Part shown: one piece after another, positions 17,775 to 28,338 of the stretch | Layout of the letters: each line of letters opens with the position of its first letter | Numbering within the stretch: position 1 is the first letter of the stretch | Source: Mesostigma viride | Taxonomy: Eukaryota > Streptophyta > Mesostigmatophyceae > Mesostigmatales > Mesostigmataceae | Assembly: GCA_009746045.1 (NCBI GenBank) | Contig: RPFO01000154.1 | Span: forward strand, 4,034,763-4,098,762 | Reading direction: 5' to 3' | Length of the DNA stretch: 64,000 nucleotides | Program-made: the position numbers and the translations under genes | The notes under the pieces: generated by a model | The model's input: only the letters and a program-made list of their open reading frames with translations | Told to the model about the DNA's origin: nothing | Databases searched by the model: none

Positions 17775-17912
17775 TGAGACCCCATCCTAGGCCGCGGTCA
17801 CTATAGGGTCACTATAGGGGTGGCAGATGCCAGCATAAGGGTGGTGCACTTCTCCTAGTCGCGATGACGGAATGATGACGGAATGATGATGGAAGCTACT
17901 TAATTAATTAAT

Positions 17913-20811
17913 TACTCAATATGAATAAATAACCTGTAGGCAGTGCTCAGGCAGAAGCAAAAATTTCCCAGAGGCCCCTGGGCCACTTGGGAAGCACTCT
18001 CCAGTCGTACAGAGCAGGCAGCCCACAAACCCGCTTGAACATCCCAGCAGGGACGGTCTCCCATAGGTAACCCAGCGATCCTTCGATAACCCCTCGAACA
18101 CTGCCTCCCTTACACATTGCAGGCAGACATCAGGTGCCGTGGACTCGGGACCCGGGACTCGGGGGAGCCTGCAGCCAGAGTTTATCAGCCGTTCGATGGA
18201 ACGGGACAATCCCCCTCGCCATGCTGCCTGTCACTATCCCGTCATGTATGTGGGCATCCAGGCACCCGACCTGCCACCGATGGTCATCCCGAGATGCTGC
18301 CCAAGGCATGGAGTACTGTGCTACAATGGAGTAGTGCTGAGCTGCCTGCCACGCTCTGTGGTCATGGCTGATGCCTCATCGCCATGCATGACTGCCATCA
18401 TCATGCATGGCTGGTGCTGGCTCCCGCAACCGTTGCCTGCGTCCACACCACCTGGCAACCGCTCGCTCGTCCAACGAAGAGAGGGAACAGAATCATGGAC
18501 CCAGCTGGGCGTGGCATATTAGCCTGCCCGGCGTGGTAATTAGCCAAGTAGGCATGGTGGGGCTGTTCCCATGACCACGCTGCCCGCGGAAGTGAAGGGA
18601 TGCCGCAGTGTTGCGCCAGCCAGGGCGACAAGGCCACCATTGCCAGTAGAGCAGGCAGGCGGCCCAGGGGATGGCCCCCCTGGCAAGGGCCAGCGAGTCA
18701 AGGGGAGAAAGAGAGCTGTTCGGGGGGAAATTTGCCCACCCAAAGGGAACAAAGGGGGCGGGCCACGGATGTAAGGGAGACAAATGGGATGCCACCTGTC
18801 CTGGCCAGCACAGGCCATTTGCAGCCTGCACTGGTGTGCCTTGCCGCCAAGACTTGCGCCCGCGCTAGTGTCTTGCAGCCGGCAGCAGCGGCTCAGACCT
18901 GGCACCCGTGGGGCCTGCACACCGTCACCCCTCGTCCTCTTGTGCCCTCGTGTCTGGCTCTAGGGCCGTGCAACAGCCGCAAGGGAGTCGACCGGAACGC
19001 GCCGCCTCCGCCAGCTTGCACGGGCCATGAATCGCACATCGAGGTGGTTGTCGTGGTGGGACGGTATCCCGACATGACGTGACTGTGGCCAGAATAATGT
19101 GACCATCCTGGCTGTGGCGTACTACTAAACATGGTGGATGTTGCCATGGTGACCGGCTCAACCGCATTGCTCAACAGGGAGGACGCCATGCTATAAGTGA
19201 GACAACTATTTGTACACCTGTGGCGTGACCATCCAAACAGCCCCCTGCCGCCTTATCTGTACACAACCCCCGTCCACGCCCTCCATCGGGCACCCGCCCT
19301 CGACCGCCCTCGCCTTGCCTGTAGAGTACACAGCGCACGCCGGAGAGGAACGATGCAGAGCACGCCTTGGCGATGCCGCTTGCCTCGGGAACGATGCAGC
19401 GCCGCTCACCCCATGCCGCGCCATCTGCCCCATTTGGGCAAGTCCTTGCTTGGCTTGACCCCTTTATAGCCATCCACCTCCCTTCATAGCCATCCGTCGC
19501 GACGCGCAGCGCTTCCCCGCTTTGCTCCCTTGACCCATCACGTCATCACGACAGCCACCCGAGCGCTCGCCCTCCCAACGCTTGAACACAACCCATGCTG
19601 GGACCGCCATGCAGCCACAGTAGTGCCCTCGTAGTGCCCCAGTAGAAATCGAGAGCACAGTAGTGGGACTAGCACCGCTAGGGTCCCGCAGGCCACGTCA
19701 CGCCCTCGATCGGTGCACTTTCGGCACCCCATCCCCCCATTCAGGCAGCATCGGCGATGTGCCATGCTCTCGCCCAGCCAGCGCAGCCCAACACACTTAG
19801 ACCAGGGTTTCACCCAGCTATTCATGAAACTGGCCACACCCATCACGCCACTCCACGCCGGCTTCGCAAGGCCATCCCTTATGGCTGGATTGTGATGGCG
19901 TTTCAGGGACAGGGATGGCGCCTTGTTGCGAACTAGCAATCTGGGTCATACAAAGAAGCGGATGCCGAGTGAGGCGACATTAAATGCCCTGGCACTAGGC
20001 CTAAGGGGGGCCGCCCACGCGCTGTAACGACTGGTCGGGGCTGAATGGGGTCGGGTTCCACAGCTCTCTCGTGCCAACCTCAGGGCCACAGGAGACCCCG
20101 CTTGCAGACACCCTGCCCCTCCTTCCCTCCTCCCTGGCCCTCCTCCCCCCCTGGACCGCACGCCCACACGAGCGGTCGCATTCCGCTTGCGATCACGGCC
20201 TCGCAAGGCAAGGTGAGGCAAGCCCTGAGGGGGTTGGCGTGCGAACGTGTTGGAGGTTGCTTTAGCCACCCCTATCGTCCGCAAGCATCAACTTGCCCTC
20301 GGTAACCGTCAAGCGGTGAGAGCCGTCCCTGTAGTGCATATATGTGGTGAAGAAGGGCAGGTGCAGAAAGGCGTGTCTGGTGAACAAGGGCAGGTTCGAC
20401 CTGGCGCCTGCCTGGGGGCCCGAGCACACCCTCCCTCCCAGTCAGTGCAACAGGAAGCAGCGCCGCCAGAGTGACCACCGCTGCTACAGTGACCGTGCAC
20501 ACCACCGCTGCTACAGTGACCGCGCACACCCCACCGCGATGCCGCAACCCACATCACGGGCGCCCGGCCGCTACTTCCCACGTCAACCCCTCAACGGTTT
20601 CTGAAGGAGGAGGGGGACCGAGAAGAAGCAAGCCGACCGGGTAGCCCGACCGCTTTGCAAGGCACGGCCTACCGTTGGTGTGCGCGCAAACACGATGTTG
20701 CTGTAGTACGGCCTCGCAAGGCGGACCTTAATGGCGATAATCTGGAGTGACCGTGCACGCCCGCTATAGTTACCATGCACACTGCCGCTATAGTGACCGT
20801 GCCCAGGCCGC
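17913..20811. other. Host DNA right of the virus, no gene seen
   Basis: This is a GC-rich stretch with many short overlapping frames on both strands, none with recognisable domains or codon regularity. It may include promoter or intron sequence of neighbouring genes. Near 20480-20530 and 20740-20800 the phrase 'ctatagtgaccgtgca' recurs, and it resembles the duplicated 'ctatagtgacc' in the viral TIR. I see no exon I can support. Confidence 0.5.
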
Positions 20812-22452
20812 TCACCCGGCCCCCGGAACGGGATACTCAGGCCCCCCCGGCAGCCTGCCCCGCCCCTCCTGGCACGGGTTCCGCAGCACCACGCGCGCGT
20901 CCCCCGCGAGCTTGCCCTCAAACTGCCGACTGGTGGCGTCCGTCAGCATTTCCCGCGTGACGTACGCCGGGTACCGCGCGTGCAGGCGGGCCAGCCGGAA
21001 CGCGTACTCGGCGTAGAAGCCGTCCCAGGAGAGGAGGCCGGATGCGGGGACGAGTGGCGAGGGGGCGGGGCAGCAGGACACGGGGAGCAGCGGCAAGTGG
21101 GCGGGGTCGACGGAGAAGGAGGACGTCGGCAAGCTGTCGCCATGTCGGCAATCGCCGCCACTATCCTCGAGCGCATGCCCGTTGTTGTGATGGTCATCCT
21201 CACCATGATTACCATAACCCGCCACCGCCTTGCCCTTGCCCCCGTCGCCATCCCTGTGTTGACCCCCCCCCCTGGCGTCACCGCCGCTGCCGTTATGCGC
21301 GCCGCCGCGACTTTGGGCAGCATGCTGCGCGTCCAGCCCCCCCTCAATCCCTGGCGGGGCAGTGATGGGCTGCTGGCACACGGGGCACAGCGGCGTGCGC
21401 CGAATGAACCGCCGAAATGGGCTCGCCTTGCCCACCCACACGTCGATGCACGGCGCGCAGAACCGGTGCCCGCACGTGAGCAGGCGGGTCCCAGGGGCCA
21501 CCTGCGGGTATGTCTCGAGGCAGATCGGGCACACGCGCGCACGGTAGGCGCCCGCGCGCGCGTCGGCCGCGTCTCTGTCCAGCTGGGACAGCAGAATCAG
21601 GCAGCGCTGGTAGTCCCGCTCGCGCCGCCACTGCCAGCCGATGATGATCGCAAACGAGGACAGGAAGAAGGTCACTGTAAGGTACTCTATCCGGTCGGGC
21701 GTCTCGTTGATCACGGGGACCGGCTCGGGGCCCAGCACACCCTCGCGCATGCGCCCGTGGGGGTCGCCCGCTAACAGCTCGCCGATGTCACGCACCGCGC
21801 CCTGGACCGCCAGGTCGTAGTTGCCGGCGCGCAGCTCGGGCTTCATGCGGCCAATCACGAGCGAGATGCTCGACTCAGGCAGCGACGTGCTGGCGCCGCG
21901 CCCCGTCGCGATGTACACCACGCGGTCCTGCCGGGAGACTAATAATAGCACGCCGTTGTTGCACTCCGGGTCGCCCACGCCCCAGCTGTTGAACGTCGCC
22001 ATCGCAAACTTCTGGGCCATGACACGGAGGTCCGCGTCTCCAGGGACGGGGGGGGCCACCTGGGTCTCCCAGCTCCCGTGGCCCTTCACGGGGGAATGAG
22101 AGGCCTTGGGCTTGACCGAGATCTTGTTCATGAGCGCCACGCCGATCTGGTACCCGCGCATCACGCCGTCCGGCCCGCACGCCTTGCGGGTGAACGGGTA
22201 CGCGCCGTACGCCACGTCCTGGATGATGGACTCGACCACGTTAGCCGCATCGATGGAGAGCAGCCCGTCCGGGTCGCAGATCCAGGACTTCTGCCCGTGG
22301 CGGCCGCAACGGTCAACGTCCCGGTTCGGGTCCGGGAAGTGGCCAATTTGCCACTCATGCCGGGATTGGGTCAGCTCCCGGGCGCACCCGCAGCCCAGGC
22401 AAAGCGCGAGTGCCAATGCGAAGAACGCCGCGCGGTGCCATGTCCGGCACAT
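20812..22452 (-). CDS. Secretory/membrane TPM-domain protein with cytosolic RING finger (546 aa)
   Basis: Residues 1-24 are a signal peptide. Residues about 36-75 (IGHFPDPNRDVDRCGR, ICDPDGLLS) followed by a domain to about 230 (NNGVLLLVSRQDRVVYIATGRG, then SLPESSISLVIGRMKPELR) match the TPM/MOLO-1-like fold. Residues 257-275 form one membrane segment. Residues 308-359 are a C3HC4 RING: C308, C311, C327, H329, C332, C335, C356, C359. Topology would place the TPM domain in the lumen or outside and the RING in the cytosol, suggesting a membrane-bound E3 ubiquitin ligase. A Gly/His-rich linker and a helical tail complete it. It appears intronless. The annotated start gives an excellent signal peptide. 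The family assignment is from motifs only. Confidence 0.75.
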   Translation of the reverse strand: MCRTWHRAAFFALALALCLGCGCARELTQSRHEWQIGHFPDPNRDVDRCGRHGQKSWICDPDGLLSIDAANVVESIIQDVAYGAYPFTRKACGPDGVMRGYQIGVALMNKISVKPKASHSPVKGHGSWETQVAPPVPGDADLRVMAQKFAMATFNSWGVGDPECNNGVLLLVSRQDRVVYIATGRGASTSLPESSISLVIGRMKPELRAGNYDLAVQGAVRDIGELLAGDPHGRMREGVLGPEPVPVINETPDRIEYLTVTFFLSSFAIIIGWQWRRERDYQRCLILLSQLDRDAADARAGAYRARVCPICLETYPQVAPGTRLLTCGHRFCAPCIDVWVGKASPFRRFIRRTPLCPVCQQPITAPPGIEGGLDAQHAAQSRGGAHNGSGGDARGGGQHRDGDGGKGKAVAGYGNHGEDDHHNNGHALEDSGGDCRHGDSLPTSSFSVDPAHLPLLPVSCCPAPSPLVPASGLLSWDGFYAEYAFRLARLHARYPAYVTREMLTDATSRQFEGKLAGDARVVLRNPCQEGRGRLPGGPEYPVPGAG

Positions 22453-24782
22453 GACGAGCGGCGCCAGCCTGAATTGGCCAGACTGGAACTGCTGGGAATT
22501 TTTCGGTGTTGGAGCTCTGTCTACAGGTTCAAGACATGTAGGATGCTTACCAACATAGGTTACATGACGAGTTAGTACAACTCATGGGGAGCTTACCACA
22601 GAAACGCCGTTTCTGAAAAGCGGCAGCCATGTTAGGTGAGCACTAAAAGCAACTATGCCACATGTTGTCTTCGAGGTGACGGCGCAAATCGAAATGCACA
22701 TTACGTAATCCGGCCTGCCCGCTTGAGTGACGTACAACATGCGCGGAACGTGACGGGGGAATTCCCCATTCCCTCACGGCAGGGTACCGTCTGCACCTTT
22801 TGCCTTTTGTTAGGGACGACACCGGCCAGCGAGGAGCTCAGTAAAGTAACGTAATGCCTGATTATCTCGCGCCATTTCCCAAAGGAGGATTACAGTGACA
22901 CTGCCCCGCCTGCACGAATGGCGGTTGAGGCCAGTCGACAAGGCGCAACTAGACTAGTGGCAGCGCGCGACGTGGGTGGAGCAACAGCTGATTGTCACAA
23001 GGAAAACGAGGCGCTGCACGTATCAGGACAAGCGGCGAGCGTCCAGTCGAGGCCAACTTCAGCGTACAGTAGTTCCCATCGCGAGCGTCCCCTCGTGACG
23101 GACTTGAGCGCCAGCTGGGGTGCACTGTGGGGCAGAAATCTCTGCTGCCCATGTGCGGCGTGGGCCACAACAACAACAATGTTCAACAACAACAACTGTG
23201 GGGCAGATGGTGCCCGATCTGAACCGGATTTGCGGCTCCGGCGCTGCAGGTTGAGTTGAGTTGAGTTGAGTTCAGTGTATATTCCCGCGCCGGTGGTCCG
23301 ACAGGGTTATCAAGTAGCGTGCGTGTTTGCAACTTGCCCGTTGAAACTCTACGGCGGACTCACACTACCCTCAGTGGGTAACCAGCTGGTCGATACGTGG
23401 TACCTCTTAACCTAACGATATTCCCATTGGTTAATAAAAAATACCCATTTACCCGGAAATACCTATTTACCCGGAAAACTCTAGGCGGAGCCAATTTTCG
23501 GAAGAACCTCACCCTTATGCTTGCAAATTCGAGACAAATTCGGTGGGTGGATGGATGGATGGATGGATTGACGGATTTTTACAGGGGGGGTGGAAAAAAC
23601 AAAAATATCAGACACCATGCTGAAATTTTCCAAAAGTTGGCCCTTGGACCCTACCTACAGTACCTAGCACCTAGGCGCTATACCTAGCAAAACCGGCCCT
23701 GAGGTCCCAAGGGTTATAGGCCGGGGTCGACCGACTGCCGACCTAGGGTGCAAAATGATCAGCTCCGCGAGCTCTACCGTTTGAGCATATTGGTGTATCA
23801 GTGGGAAAATTCCGTCCGGTTTTCTTAAATGGGTCGTCATTGGCCGGCGCGACGCGATACGGCTGGCACGGCACGGCGCTGGATAGCCGAAGGCTTGTAG
23901 TGGTGGCAGACGGCAGCATACTTCCGTCCCTAGGGGCAGCACCATCTTGCGGGCAACCCCCCTCCCTCTATGGTACCTGCCAAAATTTTGACTGCAGATT
24001 TGGGTTCAGCTCGCCAAGTGCTATCAGTTTGTCCGTCAAACCGTTTCAAAATTCCGACCACTATACAGGGAGCTAGCAGAAAATCCAAGTGTTTTGTTGT
24101 AATAAACCCATATCGGCCCGGCACCCTACCTACCTACCCTTTACGGTTTTTTAGGCTCTGTAACTTCTAACCTAGAGCGGACCCCTTGGGGTTGCGACCA
24201 GTGGCCGGGCAAACATGCTTGTTTTCGCGATATCTACTCGAATCCAGCATGATGTAAATTTTCTTGTTTTTTCCACCCCCCCTGGATTTTTATCCCCTAT
24301 TCCTATCTGGCTGTCCGCGACACTCCCGGAGCAGCAGGGGGGGGGGGGGGGGGGGCGGTAGACCCCCCCACCCCCCCACCCCCAAAACTGGGGGGGCGGG
24401 GGGTAAAGGGTCGGACCCCCCCCACCCCCCACCCCCAAAACTGGGGGGGCGGGGGGTAAAGGGTCGGACCCCCCCCCCCCCCATTTTCGGGGGGGGGGGG
24501 GGGAAAGGGGGTTTTGGATGCAGACCCCCCCACCCCCCTGAAAAAAGGGGGTGGGGGTGGGGTGGGGTGGGGGGGTCGCCAGCCAAATGTATAAAATATG
24601 TATAAAATATGAATAAAATATGTATTAAGTCTATATATATATGAAAAATATAATTACTTACAGCAGAGTGAAATCACTCAAACCAAAGCAAACGCCCAGC
24701 TATAAACCTATATACAGAGCCATGTCAAAGCTCTATACTACGATAAGACCAATGGAAACTCCTAAGGGGAGGCACCGCAAAA
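22453..24782. other. Upstream and intergenic host DNA, no gene seen
   Basis: The first few hundred bases should hold the promoter of the TPM-RING gene. Near 23251-23275 there is a short gttga repeat. From about 24335 to 24580 the sequence is a series of long G and C runs with repeated units (cccccaaaactgggggggcggggggtaaaggg is present twice in full). Base calls there are doubtful. No coding region can be supported. Confidence 0.5.
24336..24580. repeat. G/C homopolymer satellite
   Basis: Runs of 6-18 G or C alternate with 'ccaaaactgg' and 'gtaaagggtcgg' units, repeated about 70 bp apart. Apparent Pro/Gly-rich frames here are products of the repeat and not genes. Confidence 0.8.
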
Positions 24783-25945
24783 TCAGCCCGCGTACGGCGG
24801 ACGGAGCATGATGTCAGCCATGGCCCGAGTCAGCGCCACCGACAAGCGCTGACGCCAATATGACGTCCAGGTCCGCGCCGACCATGGGGCCCGCTGGCCC
24901 TCCAGGTCCAGCCGGTCCTCCCAGAGCGGGCAACACGCCTTGAAGAAGGCGGAGGTCAGGGGCCCCATGGCCTCAAGCTCCTCCGGGACAAAGGGCACCA
25001 CACGATGGTGCCCGACGTCGCCATAGGCCAGGAGCTTGGCCCGCTCCGCCCGGTCCGCCGTGTAACCTGCATGCCGTGAGGGAGGCCCCAGCCACGTGGC
25101 TAAGAGCCAAGGGCCGCGCCACCGAAACGTCAATCAGCAGATGCCGGCCACCCCCCTCAAAGTCCAACACCACGATGTCAGGCCGGTGGTTGGGGAAATA
25201 GAAGGCAGCGCCATCCGCATCCTCGGACCGGATGTTCGCGTGGGGGAAAACCGACCGAACCATGGCGAGCACCATCGTCAGGAGGACAGTGTGCAAATGC
25301 AATTACCAATTCTGATTCTGTTGGCCCCCATGCAGGCAAGCAAGGTAGTGAGTCCCCGTGGGATCCAGCGGCTGCCTACAGCTACCACAAGGCCACCCGG
25401 CCGGAACAAGAGGCTGCGGGGCAAATAGCTGGTGCCGGAGCGCCACCGAGTAGTGGCTGGGAGCTAAGGCGAATGGGGGGGCCATGGGAAGAGCACGAAG
25501 GTACGCCGAGCCCACACTCCGCAATGAAAGCGAGAACATGGCCACGCATGCGTCCCTGGGCGTTGAGGTCCACGAAAATAGCCATCCAATCAGCCGTGTG
25601 CAGAATACCCGCGTAGGTTTTCTGGTGTTTATCGATGACGCGAGCAGGGAATGCGGCGGGAGATTGAACAGAGGCGACCGAGGGATTGCCGCGAGGGAGG
25701 CGGCGCTGTACCGCCTGAGCGGCACGGACGAGAGAACAGGCCTGCTGGATCTGAGCATAGGCCTCCTGGATGGCGGTGACGAAGGGCAAAGGGCTGCATG
25801 CTGGGGTCCAGGAGGTCAGGCGCTGCCGTTGCCAAAAGGGGCAGGAGCCGGCAGCTTTCCGCCCACGACTGAGCGACGGAGCCCAAAAATGCCGCTGGGG
25901 CCATGCAGGCTGCCGGGCGGCACGAGTCAGACCACAGCCACCCAT
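24783..25945 (-). pseudogene. LINE ORF2 C-terminal fragment with zinc knuckle and PD-(D/E)xK-like endonuclease (degenerate)
   Basis: On the minus strand, broken frames read a zinc knuckle (CGSCRQPLDPTGTHYLAC) followed by HRPDIVVLDF and LLIDVSVARPL, then a helical tail (APWSARTWTSYWRQRLSVALTRAMADIML). These align by eye with the intact frame at 28333-29142. RPD followed by DVSV is the pattern of the restriction-like endonuclease at the C-terminus of some non-LTR retrotransposons. At least two frameshifts are needed (near 25303 and 25050), so this copy is dead. Confidence 0.65.
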
Positions 25946-26559
25946 CCGTGCAGGCAGGGAGGCAATGCGAATAGCATGTGGCGGTTATATATATCAAGGA
26001 GACAACCAGCGCAGGCCAGAAATCGGGAGAATCCGGACCATGGTAGCTCGAGCCTGCCGTTATCTTGTCCGCGTGTTCGAGTCGTTCAGGATGATGAAGA
26101 TGAATGGTGATGGAAATGTGTATCCTTGTGCATTGAAATTATGGCTGGCTTACGTGTAGAGCGACTAGATGACCTAGACGGTGGGGCCGGAAACAGCATG
26201 CTTGATCAGGGCGTGTGTTTCGAGCCTAACTGGCCGGGATGAGTGTCTAGTGGTGTCTTGGTGAGCACCATTGCTGCGATCGCTCTCCCACCATTTACGA
26301 GGAAATACCCGCAAATGGAAAACCACTGAAAAGGTAGCTAGTCAGTCATCACGTTAGCCATGCCATGATTCCAAACGTCCAAGAACTGCACACGGTGCAA
26401 AGGCAGAAAGCCGGAGGACAGCACTTTCAAATGTGCGGCGGGAACCAAAAGCCCGCGGATGCCAGAAAACATCGTGTTGCTGCAACGACGCGACGATGTG
26501 GACAACGAATCCAGTGCCAAGCTCGGAACGGCCGCAAAGGAGATCTGGCATCACAGGGT
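25946..26559. other. No gene seen; carries a dispersed repeat
   Basis: The phrase 'caaggagacaaccagcgcag' with 'gccagaaatcgggagaat' at 25994-26035 recurs at 62818-62875 and partly at 62895-62925. The remainder has no supported feature. Confidence 0.45.
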
Positions 26560-28338
26560 TCAGATGTGCGGAGATACTATGCGATCCAGCCGGTCCACGA
26601 CCTGTTTGTAGAGCTTGTGCCAAGGGGCAGCACCACCGAACAGATGTGGGTGACGTTGCAAAAAACATCGGACTTGACGGAGCATAATGGCTCGGTCATA
26701 GTCTTTGACCAATAAACGCTGCAAGAGTTCAACAAGAGTCGTGATGAAATCAACACGATAAGAACAAAGACGGGAAAAACGATGTAACTGAGAAAGAACA
26801 ACACCATATTTTGCTGTGTGGGAAAGGAGACTGTGAATATCGGGGTAACGAATAAAAGGAATTTGCTGGTATTTAGGATCCTTGCGCTTATCATAGACAG
26901 CCGTACGCCAGCCCTTCTTGTTATGGGTAATGTTAAGATCGAGGTAATTGCAATGAGTATCCTCCGACGTGAGCTTTAATGTGAGGGACGCTTGCGGGTA
27001 GATGCCAGGCAGACCAGCGGTGATATACAAATGGGTTGCGAAATCAGGGTTGTCGAAAGCGATGACATCATCAATGTATCGACATGTATGGATAAAACGC
27101 CTGATGAGAACATCATCGTTTGAGGCAATGAGATTCTCCATGAATGCAAGCTCATAAGTGTATAGATAGAGGTTTGCAAGGAGCCCGGCACAGTTAGTGC
27201 CCATAGGGATGCCGATAGCTTGTTGGTATACATTGCCCGCAAAACAGATGAAGGTGTTATCAACAAGATAAGAGATCCAATGAACAAGGTCAGCCTTCGT
27301 GATAATATAATTATAACCATCCCGCACGATAGCACCTGCCGCGATCCCTGAGAGCCACGTTGCCGTGGGCTTGGTCTGAGAAACACGCACGTGCAGGTGG
27401 TTGCGCCCGTGAGGCCTACGTGCATACAGACGAGTAAGGAGGCTATCTAAACGAGCTTTCAAATCGTGCAAATCTAGTGTGGTATATAGAGTGGTGAAAT
27501 CATAGGTGGCTATGGGCATAGGTATACGTTTCTCTGCTGCTGTCTTAGAACGGCTAAGGGCGGCAAGGCGTAGGCGTACTTGGGCTGAGTCTATGACGAT
27601 CCAACTACCAGCGCATTCATACCCGGCATTCGACAGCACCTCCACCCATAATGCATTGGCTTCGGGGAGAAGAGCATTCAAAGCATGGCAGATGAGTTTC
27701 GAGAGAGGCATCAGTGGGGCTGAATGCGACGCAGCAATGGTGCGCAAAGCAACAGGAGTTTTGTGCAGCTTAAGAGTGAGATACAGATATGGGAACGTAG
27801 TGGTGGTGGCGCGTCGCTGCCGCTTAAGGAATGCCCGAGCAAAAATGTTTTGGCTGTGCAGAAAAGCCCGATGAGCAGCAGTGATACTGGCGGTGGACTG
27901 TGCACGCTGAACATAGGTAGGGCTGGACGCCAACTCGTGTTGCAAAGTAGCAAGGTAGTGCTTCTTGCATATAAAAGCAAAGTTGTTGGCACTCTTGTCA
28001 ACACACGTGATGATAAAGTCCTGCTTGAAGTGGTCAAGAAGTGCTTTATCTGTGGTGTTGAGCCAGGTGGTGCGGTGGACCTGCTGGAGACGGTAATCAA
28101 GCCTGGTGAGACGTGCATTGCATTCGTGAATGACGGCGCGAAACCACGGTTCCATGGCAAGGGGAGCAAGCTGTAGGTCCGTGCACATGGCATTGCAGAA
28201 TTTGCGCAGTGATGTGGAGAGCAGTGCATTCACCTCTTTGGCACACGTGCGCTGGACCCACGGCCGAAACTTGGTGCCTTTGGCAAAAAGGTCTACATAG
28301 TCTATATATAAAGGTCTATATATATATACCTCTTGCAT
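26560..28338 (-). CDS. Reverse transcriptase, Penelope-like element type (about 592 aa)
   Basis: The open frame extends further upstream to 28668, but the first 110 residues are antisense to the endonuclease ORF at 28333, so I start at 28338. RT motifs are intact: YDFTTLYTTLDLHDL (motif A), GIPMGTNCAGLLANLYLY (motif B), CRYIDDVIAFDN (motif C with the YIDD catalytic pair), then LTLKLTSEDTHCNYLDLNI (motif D/E). The combination GIPMGTNCA and RYIDD resembles Penelope-like retroelements, which are known in algae. No GIY-YIG endonuclease was recognised on either side, so the element is partial or endonuclease-deficient. The frame is unbroken, suggesting a recent copy or a domesticated gene. Confidence 0.72.
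   Translation of the reverse strand: MQEVYIYRPLYIDYVDLFAKGTKFRPWVQRTCAKEVNALLSTSLRKFCNAMCTDLQLAPLAMEPWFRAVIHECNARLTRLDYRLQQVHRTTWLNTTDKALLDHFKQDFIITCVDKSANNFAFICKKHYLATLQHELASSPTYVQRAQSTASITAAHRAFLHSQNIFARAFLKRQRRATTTTFPYLYLTLKLHKTPVALRTIAASHSAPLMPLSKLICHALNALLPEANALWVEVLSNAGYECAGSWIVIDSAQVRLRLAALSRSKTAAEKRIPMPIATYDFTTLYTTLDLHDLKARLDSLLTRLYARRPHGRNHLHVRVSQTKPTATWLSGIAAGAIVRDGYNYIITKADLVHWISYLVDNTFICFAGNVYQQAIGIPMGTNCAGLLANLYLYTYELAFMENLIASNDDVLIRRFIHTCRYIDDVIAFDNPDFATHLYITAGLPGIYPQASLTLKLTSEDTHCNYLDLNITHNKKGWRTAVYDKRKDPKYQQIPFIRYPDIHSLLSHTAKYGVVLSQLHRFSRLCSYRVDFITTLVELLQRLLVKDYDRAIMLRQVRCFLQRHPHLFGGAAPWHKLYKQVVDRLDRIVSPHI

Larger units (their letters stand above)
575..17912. mobile_element. 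Endogenous Polinton-like virus with terminal inverted repeats
   Basis: The 17.3-kb unit is bounded by inverted repeats of about 590 bp (575-1168 and 17321-17912). It encodes a double-jelly-roll MCP, a penton/minor capsid protein, a FtsK/HerA-type packaging ATPase, a tyrosine recombinase, a primase-helicase of the herpes origin-binding type, and a fibre. From established knowledge this set, without family-B polymerase, rve integrase or cysteine protease, fits a PLV better than a Maverick/Polinton or a typical virophage. Virion genes run left from 10476 and packaging/replication genes run right from 10501. The repeat ends sit in ATTA-rich DNA on both sides, so a target-site duplication cannot be read. 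Several core genes are frameshifted. The assignment rests on motifs I can read and not on a database search. Confidence 0.88.
17321..17912 (-). repeat. Right terminal inverted repeat of the PLV
   Basis: This is the inverted partner of 575-1168, with the same telomere-like tract, stem-loop units and outer 'gatggaagctactt' edge. The inner edge at 17321 lies about 110 bp beyond the end of the primase-helicase reading frame, so no gene enters the repeat. Confidence 0.92.

Noticed and set aside
575-17912. Classification as a Maverick/Polinton or a virophage
   Set aside because: No family-B polymerase, rve integrase or adenain-like protease was found, and the fibre, penton and primase-helicase set fits a PLV better. 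A profile search could still change this.
20980-21774. 264-aa plus-strand frame opposite the TPM-RING gene
   Set aside because: It is an antisense frame in GC-rich DNA. The minus-strand frame has a signal peptide, a membrane segment and a full RING.
24264-24605. Pro/Gly-rich frames on both strands
   Set aside because: They come from G/C homopolymer runs of doubtful base quality.
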